Positions 26,555-36,346 of a DNA stretch of 64,000 bases are shown one piece after another; position 1 is the stretch's first letter, and each line of letters begins with the position of its first letter. The stretch covers positions 310,001-374,000 of the forward strand of contig NZ_FOKT01000003.1 of the NCBI RefSeq assembly GCF_900112305.1. Reading direction: 5' to 3'. Below the pieces are notes generated by a model. The model was not told the DNA's origin. It saw nothing but the letters and a program-made list of their open reading frames with translations, and made no database searches. Source of the DNA: Microbulbifer thermotolerans. Its GTDB lineage: Bacteria; Pseudomonadota; Gammaproteobacteria; Pseudomonadales; Cellvibrionaceae. The position numbers and the translations under genes are program-made.

Positions 26555-27670
26555 ATGCTAGCCGTGGCTTTGAATCGTCTTGAGCTGAGCAACTTCCGCA
26601 ATATCACTTTCGCTGAACTGTCTCTGGTACAGGGGGTGAATCTTTTCTGCGGTCCCAACGGCAGCGGAAAGACGTCTCTGCTCGAAGCGGTACATATGCT
26701 CTCTACCGGTCGCTCGTTTCGCTCCAGAAAACACAAGGCTGTGATTCAGGAGGGTGCACTTGGCTTGACCGTTTTCGGCCGGCTTTCAGGTGGCGATAGC
26801 CTTGGGGTAGAGCGGCTCGCAGATGGTGGGGGGCGCATACGGATCAATCGCGCACCTGCGTCCTCCAGTTCACAGCTGGCTAGCTGCCTTCCGTTGCAGG
26901 TGATTAACAGCGACAGTTTTTCGGCGCTCGATGGTGGTCCCGGTGTGCGCCGGCGTTTGTTGGACTGGGCAGTGTTCCACGTGGAACATTCCTTTGCCGA
27001 GGCGTGGAAAAACTATCAAATCGCACTGAGTCAGCGAAATGCGTTGCTCCGCCGTGGTAAAATTGTGCCGGATTTACTTTCGGTATGGGAACGCAGACTG
27101 GCGGAGAGTGGAGAGCATGTCGACGCGTTGCGTCAAAGGCTTTTCGCTGGACTTAATGCTGCCTTAACGGCCTTGCTTAAGTCGTTGCCCGATTCCCCGT
27201 TATCGCGGATTGAAATGTCCTATCGGCGCGGCTGGCGCAAAGAGGTTTCCCTGATTCAGGCACTCGAAGAATCGCGCCAGGGGGATCTGGCACAGGGCAA
27301 TACGCGGGTGGGACCGCATCGGGCTGATCTCAGGTTTTCTGCCTCTGGCGAAGCCGCCCACCAGATTCTATCCCGTGGCCAGCAGAAAATGCTGGTCTGC
27401 GCCTTGCGTACCGCGATGGCTGAGCTTGTCTGTCGTCACCGGGAAAAGCCTGTGTTCCTGGTGGATGATCTGCCATCGGAATTGGATGAGTTGAATCAAT
27501 TACAGTTCGCCCGTTGGGTTAGCCGCTGTGCCAGCCAAGTGTTGGTTACCGGAATTGAGGTGGAGGCGACCAGTCGCCCCTGGCTTGCGTTATCCCCACC
27601 CTGGAACAGCCCCAAAGTGTTCCACGTGGAACATGGGCATATCAGTGCCGAGTCTTCGGCCGCGACATAA
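26555..27670 (+). CDS. recF: DNA replication and repair protein RecF
   Basis: RecF helps load RecA onto gapped DNA. The 371-aa protein has the SMC-like ATPase motifs: Walker A CGPNGSGKTSLLEAVHML, signature LSRGQQKMLVCALR and Walker B VFLVDDLPSELD. It starts at the ATG at 26555 with a modest ribosome site. Two perfect 16-bp palindromes of parS type are embedded in the coding sequence, encoding VFHVEH both times (26973 and 27618). The C-terminus beyond the second one is not conserved, so the site may have shaped the protein end. gyrB follows 18 bp later. Confidence 0.97.
   Translation: MLAVALNRLELSNFRNITFAELSLVQGVNLFCGPNGSGKTSLLEAVHMLSTGRSFRSRKHKAVIQEGALGLTVFGRLSGGDSLGVERLADGGGRIRINRAPASSSSQLASCLPLQVINSDSFSALDGGPGVRRRLLDWAVFHVEHSFAEAWKNYQIALSQRNALLRRGKIVPDLLSVWERRLAESGEHVDALRQRLFAGLNAALTALLKSLPDSPLSRIEMSYRRGWRKEVSLIQALEESRQGDLAQGNTRVGPHRADLRFSASGEAAHQILSRGQQKMLVCALRTAMAELVCRHREKPVFLVDDLPSELDELNQLQFARWVSRCASQVLVTGIEVEATSRPWLALSPPWNSPKVFHVEHGHISAESSAAT
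26973..26988. other. parS: parS-type centromere site inside recF (copy 1)
   Basis: TGTTCCACGTGGAACA is a perfect 16-bp palindrome that matches the ParB-binding parS sequence known from Pseudomonas. It lies within recF, about 3.2 kb from the rpmH-dnaA gap, where origin-proximal parS sites are expected. A partial parA gene is present at the window start. Confidence 0.85.
27618..27633. other. parS: parS-type centromere site inside recF (copy 2)
   Basis: This is a second identical TGTTCCACGTGGAACA, 645 bp from the first and near the 3' end of recF. Both copies encode Val-Phe-His-Val-Glu-His, in the same reading frame. Confidence 0.85.
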
Positions 27671-27688
27671 GTTTGATGGAGTGAGTAA

Positions 27689-30112
<2,424 letters not shown>

Positions 30113-30329
30113 ATTGGCTGTCAGATCTCAGGAACTTTGCTCTGGAGTCTCAAGTCCATGCTCCCCAGTCTCAGACAAATACGCCGCGGCAGGGGAGGCA
30201 CCCTCCTATTGAGTGACAAGTTAAAAACATATTTTGTCTGATAATTCACATTATCTAACGCAACTCGAAATAGAAGCTACTGACGTAATTTTGAGCTAAC
30301 GCGTGCGAAATAGTGACAAAAGGTAGGCA

Positions 30330-32546
30330 ATGCCAGCTATGAGCCGTCCAACCTACAAAATCCGACCGGCCGCAAGACTGATCAGAACAATCGGCCAAGA
30401 TTTAATCAAAGATGTCTATGCGGCTATCGTCGAACTGGTTAAGAATTCATACGATGCAGATTCACCTAATGTAGTTATCTCCTTTAACTACGAGGAGAAA
30501 AGTAGTCGCTTAACGATCAGTGTTGAGGATCATGGGCATGGAATGAGCTCAGATATTGTCTGCAATCAGTGGCTCGTTCCCGCGACTGACGACAAACTGA
30601 AAAGGCGAACCAGTGCAAAAAAACGCGTCTTACAGGGCAGAAAGGGGATAGGGAGGTTCGCCGCAGCCATTTTGGGACAGCGTATCCTTCTTGAAACTAC
30701 ACAAAGTGGTACCACTACCTCACTGATTCTGGATATGGAGGAGCTGGAGTCCACTCAATATTTGGATGAATTTGATATTCCGATAGATGTCGTTAAGACG
30801 GGGAAGCCAGATGGCACAAGGTTGGAAATTGAGAAGGATGGAATAAGCTCGGAACAAGTTAAGGCTATATGGACCCCAAAACAGATCCATAAGCTACTTG
30901 TTGAGCTACGTAGCCTCACTGCACCTGCAGAGGTTTATGAAACCGCAAAATCTCAAGGCTTTGAGATTCAGCACGACAAATTCGAAATAGAGTTGCGATT
31001 CAACAAGTTCCCTGATGATAAATACTCTGACCAAACTATCGAGATTAAACCATTCCCAGTATTAGACCTATACGACTATAAGATCTCAGGGAAAGTTGAT
31101 GCGAACGGAAACGCTGAGCTGGAATTTGAAAACCAAAATATCCCTTCTTTACCCCCCCAACATATATCACTAAATATTCCTTTAGACAGCGATAACGGCC
31201 AAACATACCCTGGCGAGATATTTTTAGATCTACGTGTATACGATCGTGATCCTGATAGTATTGAAAATATCATTAAGCGAGGATTGAAAGATCCGACAAC
31301 GGGGGAGTACGTCGGAAAACAAGAGGCTAGAAAAATCCTTGATGAGTACTACGGAGTAGGAATTTATCGAGAGCAGTTCAGGATAAGGCCGTACGGAGAG
31401 CCGTCTTTTGATTGGCTCGAACTCGATAAAAAAAGGGTACAAGACCCTTCAAATAATATAGGGCACAACCAAACAATAGGTTTTGTGTATATTCGCTCTG
31501 AAGAGCAGTCCGGACTGAAGGAAAAAAGTGCTCGAGATGGTCTTGTTGAAAATGGGGCCTACTCAGGCTTAGTAACTCTTGTTTCTCAGGCAATCAATCA
31601 GCTGGCCACAAGAAGAAGACAGTACCGACAGCAGGCGTTAAAAGGTGGGCGCAGGAGAACACTACAGGACGAAGTTGACTCCCTTTTCGATTTTGATGAT
31701 ACCCGGAAGCGAATCAACAAAGAGCTTAATGAACTAGGGATTGCTCGCAGTGATAGAGAGCGCGTAGGTGTTGTTGTCGATAAAGTTTTGGATGATGAAA
31801 AGCAAAAAAAATCCGCAATAGCTAGGAAAATAAGAGACACGATTGCGATTTATCAGGGACAAGCAACACTTGGGAAAATTACTCATGTACTGCTGCATGA
31901 GGGGCGTAAGCACATAAAGTATATTTCTGAAACCGTTCCAAGAATAGCAAACTGGTCCCTTCAGATGGCGGATGGACCAAACGAGAGCCTGTCCCAAAAA
32001 ATAGAAGAACGTGGAAGCAAAGTGATCACACATGCCAAAGGGTTGAGCCATTTATTCGCCAGAATTGAGCCACTCGCAAGAACCCGGCGCGCCCCAAATA
32101 AAAACTTAAATTTAAAAAAAGAAGTTGAAGCCACATTTAACATCTTTGCTTCTGAGTTAAATTCAGCACAGATTTCCTACGAAGTGGATGCTGAAGAAAA
32201 GAATCTAAGTATCAATGGTAACGAAATGGACTTTATCACGGTCCTTTCAAACTTGATTGAAAACAGCATCTATTGGTTGGGCTACTCAACCTCTACAAAT
32301 AAGAAAATAAGCGTTAACATCTTTAGGGATAAAAATCATGTTTTGCTTGAATACTTTGATAATGGTCCTGGTTTCCAGGGGGACAACTTAAGTTTAATGT
32401 TTGAGCCTGGTTACAGTATGAAGCCAAATGGCACAGGACTTGGATTGGCATTGGCTGGAGAAGCTATAGGTAGACTTGGCGGCAAGATTGAAGCAAAGAA
32501 AACTAAAATTGGTGCTTTGTTCGAAATAATTTTCGGGGGGGATTGA
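30330..32546 (+). CDS. dual-GHKL ATPase: MORC/Hsp90-like N-terminal domain fused to a histidine-kinase-like C-terminal domain
   Basis: The 738-aa protein has two separate Bergerat ATP-binding folds. The first (about 15-200) shows ELVKNSYDAD (E35, N39), DHGHGM (D67) and GRKGIGRFAAA (103-113), as in MORC/Hsp90/MutL-type ATPases. The second (about 600-738) shows SNLIENS (N641-N645), DNGPGF and GTGLGLALAGEAI, as in histidine kinases. Between them, H523 in HVLLHEGRKHIKYI lies where a kinase H-box would be, after a charged helical region (450-520). No membrane segment is seen. A receiver-domain gene follows after one base, so phosphotransfer is plausible but unproven. The substrate and the signal are unknown. 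Confidence 0.85.
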   Translation: MPAMSRPTYKIRPAARLIRTIGQDLIKDVYAAIVELVKNSYDADSPNVVISFNYEEKSSRLTISVEDHGHGMSSDIVCNQWLVPATDDKLKRRTSAKKRVLQGRKGIGRFAAAILGQRILLETTQSGTTTSLILDMEELESTQYLDEFDIPIDVVKTGKPDGTRLEIEKDGISSEQVKAIWTPKQIHKLLVELRSLTAPAEVYETAKSQGFEIQHDKFEIELRFNKFPDDKYSDQTIEIKPFPVLDLYDYKISGKVDANGNAELEFENQNIPSLPPQHISLNIPLDSDNGQTYPGEIFLDLRVYDRDPDSIENIIKRGLKDPTTGEYVGKQEARKILDEYYGVGIYREQFRIRPYGEPSFDWLELDKKRVQDPSNNIGHNQTIGFVYIRSEEQSGLKEKSARDGLVENGAYSGLVTLVSQAINQLATRRRQYRQQALKGGRRRTLQDEVDSLFDFDDTRKRINKELNELGIARSDRERVGVVVDKVLDDEKQKKSAIARKIRDTIAIYQGQATLGKITHVLLHEGRKHIKYISETVPRIANWSLQMADGPNESLSQKIEERGSKVITHAKGLSHLFARIEPLARTRRAPNKNLNLKKEVEATFNIFASELNSAQISYEVDAEEKNLSINGNEMDFITVLSNLIENSIYWLGYSTSTNKKISVNIFRDKNHVLLEYFDNGPGFQGDNLSLMFEPGYSMKPNGTGLGLALAGEAIGRLGGKIEAKKTKIGALFEIIFGGD

Positions 32547-32547
32547 G

Positions 32548-33681
32548 TTGACGTCAGCAATGCGCATTTTGGTAGTAGAGGATGACGATGATACATTCGA
32601 CACTTATAAAGATACCGTTGATGAATTGGTCGAAGATGGACGAAAAATCGAACTTGTAAGAAAGGAATCAGCTAATGACGCTCTTTTTGCACTACTCTCT
32701 AAGGATTTTGATGGTGCTATTGTTGACTTAAACCTCAACCCCAATGATTCTTCTGAATCTACAGGCAATGATGTTCTGGCAGAAATTCTTCAAAAGCATC
32801 GCTTTCCCGTATTTGTTGTATCCGGAAATATACAAAACCTTAGAGAAGATATTCGAAAAAAAGAGTCAGACTTCCTGCGTTTTTTCAACAAAGATTCGAA
32901 TACTTCAAATAAAACTATTTTTCGTCATCTTACTGACATATATGATACAGGAATAACTAATATTTTGGGGGGGCGCGGTTTAATTGAACGTCATATTGGA
33001 GAAATTTTTTGGGGACATTTGGCTCAAGATTTTTCAGCTTTGTCCAAGGGGGAGCTCATCTCCGAAAGACGGCTACTCCGATACAACGTCAGCCACCTTC
33101 TTGAATATCTCGACATTTCAGAGAAGGAAGAGTATCACTACCATGAGGCGGAGTTTTATATCCGCCCGCCAATCAGAGCGCATATTGCTCCCGGTGACAT
33201 TGTAGAAGCAAATGAAGCAGACAAAGTTACCAGATTTCTTGTTTTGTCTCCGGCGTGTGATATAGCTGTTCGCGGATTAGATGGCCCGACACCTATTATC
33301 AATGCGAATATGATCATGCTCGCACCGATCATTCCAATAAATCGGTCGGCTTTCCTTGAGCGTGAAATAATCCATCCCGGCGATAATAGTGCAAAACGTG
33401 AAAAGAAACTGAGTGAAATTGTCAAAAGTAAGGCAGAAAAATTTGCTTTCCTCCCTGAGTATGCGGACATTTATCCTGGGGTTGTAGATTTTCAGAATAT
33501 CCATACTTGGAGCCTGGATAAGTTTCTAGAGGCAAAACGAATAGCGACCGTAGCCAATTCTTTCCTAAAAGATATCCAGTCAAGGTTCTCCTCCTACGTG
33601 GGACGGCAGGGGCAACCTGATCTTAATAAGAAGGAAATAATAAAAAGGCTGAAGGGTAATTTGAAGCCTGAGGATCAATAA
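32548..33681 (+). CDS. receiver-domain protein with unrecognised C-terminal region
   Basis: The 377-aa protein opens with a complete receiver domain: acidic pair in VVEDDDD (D12, D13), phospho-acceptor D60 in GAIVDLNLN, S92 in VFVVSGN and K115 in FFNKDS. The remaining 260 residues have no DNA-binding motif or other domain that I recognise; they include HIAPGDIVEANEADKVTRFLVLSPACDIAVRG, a beta-rich stretch, here quoted in part. The start may be the TTG at 32548 (G-run just upstream) or the ATG at 32560 (MRILVVEDD). It is one base after the ATPase gene and overlaps vsr by one base (TAATG), so the three genes form an operon. It is the likely phosphoryl acceptor of the ATPase. Confidence 0.8.
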   Translation: MTSAMRILVVEDDDDTFDTYKDTVDELVEDGRKIELVRKESANDALFALLSKDFDGAIVDLNLNPNDSSESTGNDVLAEILQKHRFPVFVVSGNIQNLREDIRKKESDFLRFFNKDSNTSNKTIFRHLTDIYDTGITNILGGRGLIERHIGEIFWGHLAQDFSALSKGELISERRLLRYNVSHLLEYLDISEKEEYHYHEAEFYIRPPIRAHIAPGDIVEANEADKVTRFLVLSPACDIAVRGLDGPTPIINANMIMLAPIIPINRSAFLEREIIHPGDNSAKREKKLSEIVKSKAEKFAFLPEYADIYPGVVDFQNIHTWSLDKFLEAKRIATVANSFLKDIQSRFSSYVGRQGQPDLNKKEIIKRLKGNLKPEDQ

Positions 33682-34085
33682 TGTCTGATGTCTTAAGCCC
33701 AGAGCAAAGAAAATTTTGCATGTCACGTATTTCTGGGCGGAATACTCAACCCGAGCTGGCGCTAAGGAAAGGCTTGTGGGTAATTGGATATAGGTACCGA
33801 CTTCGGACGCAACTGCCGGGAAATCCGGATATAGTCTTTCCCAAAAAGAAGGTTGCAGTTTTTGTAGATGGTTGCTTTTGGCACAAATGCCCAAAACATT
33901 TCGTAATACCAAAAACCCGTACTAATTTTTGGATGGATAAAATCAACAAAAATTGTGAGCGGGACAAGCGGGTTACAAAAGAATTAAAGCAATCGGGATG
34001 GAAGGTGCTCCGTATCTGGGAGCACGAGATAAAGGAAAACCTGTCGGCTTGCGTGGAGCGCGTTGAAGCGCTCCTGAGTCAGTGA
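33681..34085 (+). CDS. vsr: very short patch repair endonuclease (Vsr)
   Basis: Vsr nicks DNA 5' of T in T:G mismatches that arise by deamination of 5-methylcytosine. The 134-aa protein has all family landmarks: MSRISGRNTQPELALRK, LPGNPDIVFPKKKVAVFVDG, CFWHKCP (zinc and active-site region), FW-x2-KI-x2-N and GWKVLRIWEHEI. Its start overlaps the stop of the receiver gene, and its stop overlaps the stop of the endonuclease gene on the other strand. The C5-methyltransferase in the same island gives it a reason to exist: repair of mutations at the methylated site. Confidence 0.95.
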   Translation: MSDVLSPEQRKFCMSRISGRNTQPELALRKGLWVIGYRYRLRTQLPGNPDIVFPKKKVAVFVDGCFWHKCPKHFVIPKTRTNFWMDKINKNCERDKRVTKELKQSGWKVLRIWEHEIKENLSACVERVEALLSQ

Positions 34086-35369
34086 TTTTCCTCTAACCAA
34101 CGCTGGACGTCTGATGGATGCCCCAGCTTTCTAAGAAGCAGCTTGGCAATATCGGAGGCACTTAAAACAACCACTAGGTGGTCGTCACTCTTAAGTTCCT
34201 TGTAAGCTTGATTTGCAAGGTAGGAAGTGGTTACTAACACCCCAAACTGACAATGGCGCAGCCGGGAAATCAATCGCGAAATTTCTTTTACTCCGACCCC
34301 GTTGTTGATCGCATAGCATTTCGCCTCCATAACGAAATCAACATCTATCCCACTTGCTCCCTGGCAGATACGGTATTTCCCCGTTGCATCCCTGCCTCCA
34401 TCCCTCCATGGCCTTGTGATCTCAATATTGTGCGCATTTGGCATTGCGATACTGACCAAATCAGCTGCAAGGGACTTGAACCCCGTTGGAGAATCCTTGA
34501 AACGATTGTAGATAGACGAGATAACAGATTGTTCGTCGTGACCTGCCCCCCACTTTCTAGTCCACTTCAATCCTAGTAATGTTCATCACCAATGAGGACG
34601 ATGAACATTACTAGGATTGAAGTGGACTAGAAAGTGGGGAGCAGGTCAGTCGGTGGAAAGATCCGTTTGATCTTTCGTTGATCGAATACCGACTGTTCTT
34701 TCTGTGACCAGCCGATCGTATTTACGTTTATTTATCCAGTCTAACCATGGTTTCGGGGCGTGAGGGGAGGTCTGTGCCAAGCCGTTTTGTGCATCCCGTA
34801 TCCAGCTTCTCGAAACAATGGGCACATTTAGTATTGTGAACGTTGCCCGATAGTTCTGGAATCGGACATCCCTCTGCTGATGTTCTCCAAATCGCAGTGA
34901 GATCCTCGTCAGAACTCATGCCCTTGGCGCCCGGAACAGCCAGCCCTAGAAATCTGGTATCGCGGTATGTGCCCCTTTTGCGAAAGAGAAGGATAGGGGG
35001 GAATGCCGTCGTGGGTGAGGGCTTGCCGTGGCAGTACTCGAAAATGCTACGAAGGATCTTGTTTCCGTCGCGCTTCGTATCATGCAGATCGCCAGGCGCG
35101 CGTTTGTCGCCGTAGTAAGTAAACAAACCGTTTTCGATATCCAGCTCATCTGGCCAGTCAAGATTCGAGAAATCAGTCTGAAGCACCAGTAACTTAAGGG
35201 AATCAACTTCCGTTCTAGGGCTTCCGAGACACCGAAACCCTGCTCCGTTATCAACACCTAACAGTGCAGGAAGCGGGTTATCAGAATAGTTACCCTTTCT
35301 CGAGCCGCCATAAATTGCGTCAACGAAAAGGTCCTGACTGAAAAGCTCTGTACTGATAATTTCCATCAT
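34079..35369 (-). pseudogene. broken restriction endonuclease: AspBHI-type N-terminal domain plus Mrr-like nuclease domain
   Basis: The N-terminal part (from ATG at 35369) reads LFVDAIYGGSRKGNYSDNPL ... LFTYYGDKRAPGDLHDTKRDG ... FLGLAVPGAKG, the AspBHI_N-like recognition domain as I recall it. After C168 a one-base excess (CC for C at 34864-34865) shifts the frame. The correct sequence continues in another frame as RFQNYRATFTILNVPIVSR. A 110-bp inverted-repeat element at 34539-34648 then interrupts the gene. The last 150 codons restore the nuclease domain: RPWRDGGRDATG ... DFVMEAKCY (PD-(D/E)xK type) and FGVLVTTSYLANQAY. Dropping one base and 114 bp gives 1176 bp, exactly 392 codons including the stop. 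Its start overlaps the methyltransferase stop by four bases. Confidence 0.85.
34539..34648. mobile_element. 110-bp miniature inverted-repeat element inside the restriction gene
   Basis: The element consists of two 49-bp arms (34539-34587 and 34600-34648) that are inverted copies with one mismatch, around a 12-base spacer. It is flanked by GTCG on both sides (34535-34538 and 34649-34652), a 4-bp target duplication. The ends TGACCTGC(C/T)CCCCACTTT resemble ends of IS3-family insertion sequences (from memory). It has no coding capacity. Removing it with one GTCG restores the reading frame of the nuclease domain. Confidence 0.88.
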
Positions 35370-36346
35370 GCAACATCGCGCTGGAGGAGTGCGAGTTCGT
35401 TCAGCTTTTTAAAGATGATTTCAGTAACGGGGGAACATACCCCGTTTCCACAAAGCTTTATTTTGTCACGGCGGCTGCCTACGGGAAGTTTGTGTTTACT
35501 ATTACCACACATTGCTTTAAGTAGTTCTGAAGGCTGTAGCATTCTGAGCTGTGGCTCGCCTTTTTTCCATGTGACCAAGCCGAAGCGGTCAAGAGTAGTT
35601 ACCGTACGCAATGGGTCTTCAAGCCGTTGCCACCCTCCCGCATAGTCAGAGCCGTAGTAGACAATTAGGAAGTCTTTGTTTCTTCCTAGTTCGGCCATCG
35701 CACGCTCGGCACGCTCTATTGTTGCCTTTGCTCTATTCGGACTATAAAGCGGCTTGGATTTGTACTGTCCTGACCAATCGATAATTGATGCAGCAGTTTT
35801 TCGCTGGCGTCTATGAAGCTTCAAGAGATCTTCTTTGGTTATCTTCGTACCCAACCTGTCGCAAACCAGAAACATACGCTTTCTGGCCTGGGGTGCGCCG
35901 AAGTCAGCAGCATTCAATTCCAGTGGACTGACTTCATATTTTTGCCTGCGGATGTCTTGGATAAGCCTTTCCAGGCCCGCCCACTTCTTCATCCGCGGTA
36001 CGTTCTCTACGATTACCCAGCGGGGTTTTAGGGCTCTCATCCAGGGAATTATACCTAGGGCCGCTTCTTTGCTCTGTTCACAGCCGGGGCGGGCACCACG
36101 GGCAATGGAATGAGAGGTACACTCAGGAGAGGTAAGCAGTACGTCTGGCTGATACTTCCGTGCATATTTTTGCGGTGCCACATTTTCAATACGTTCGGTA
36201 AGAACCTCCGCCTCGGGGAAGTTATGTTGATAGGTTGCTGTCGCAAGATCCCAAGCATCTACAGCAAGAAGAGGTGTTGCTCCGGCATTGACTGCACCAC
36301 GAGCACCAAAACCGCCACCGCAAAAAAGGTCTACAAAAGTAAGCAT
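35366..36346 (-). CDS. DNA (cytosine-5-)-methyltransferase
   Basis: The 326-aa enzyme has the ordered C5-methyltransferase motifs. Motif I is DLFCGGGGFG-like (FVDLFCGGGFGARGA); motif IV carries the catalytic cysteine as TSPECTSHS, the PEC variant rather than the usual PPC. Motif VI is VIVENV, motif VIII QARKRMF, and motifs IX-X appear as RMLQPSELLKAMCG and LCGNGVCSPVTE. The short variable region (about 200-260) implies a single compact recognition domain. It is the first gene of the leftward pair; its stop overlaps the endonuclease start (ATGA). With the nuclease broken it should act as an orphan methyltransferase. The target site cannot be deduced. Confidence 0.92.
   Translation of the reverse strand: MLTFVDLFCGGGFGARGAVNAGATPLLAVDAWDLATATYQHNFPEAEVLTERIENVAPQKYARKYQPDVLLTSPECTSHSIARGARPGCEQSKEAALGIIPWMRALKPRWVIVENVPRMKKWAGLERLIQDIRRQKYEVSPLELNAADFGAPQARKRMFLVCDRLGTKITKEDLLKLHRRQRKTAASIIDWSGQYKSKPLYSPNRAKATIERAERAMAELGRNKDFLIVYYGSDYAGGWQRLEDPLRTVTTLDRFGLVTWKKGEPQLRMLQPSELLKAMCGNSKHKLPVGSRRDKIKLCGNGVCSPVTEIIFKKLNELALLQRDVA

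Noticed and set aside
34079-34568. A separate 163-aa Mrr-like nuclease gene starting with TTG inside the inverted repeat.
   Set aside because: Its first codons are element sequence and it lacks the recognition domain. The reading frame joins the upstream part exactly when the element is removed, so it is the 3' part of a broken gene.
34647-34694. A second hairpin-like sequence (CAGTCGGT ... ACCGACTG with inner GAAAGATC/GATCTTTC) next to the MITE, at first taken for a small RNA.
   Set aside because: In the corrected endonuclease frame this stretch encodes the native linker (TVGIRSTKDQTDLSTD). The symmetry is probably coincidental and not part of the inserted element.
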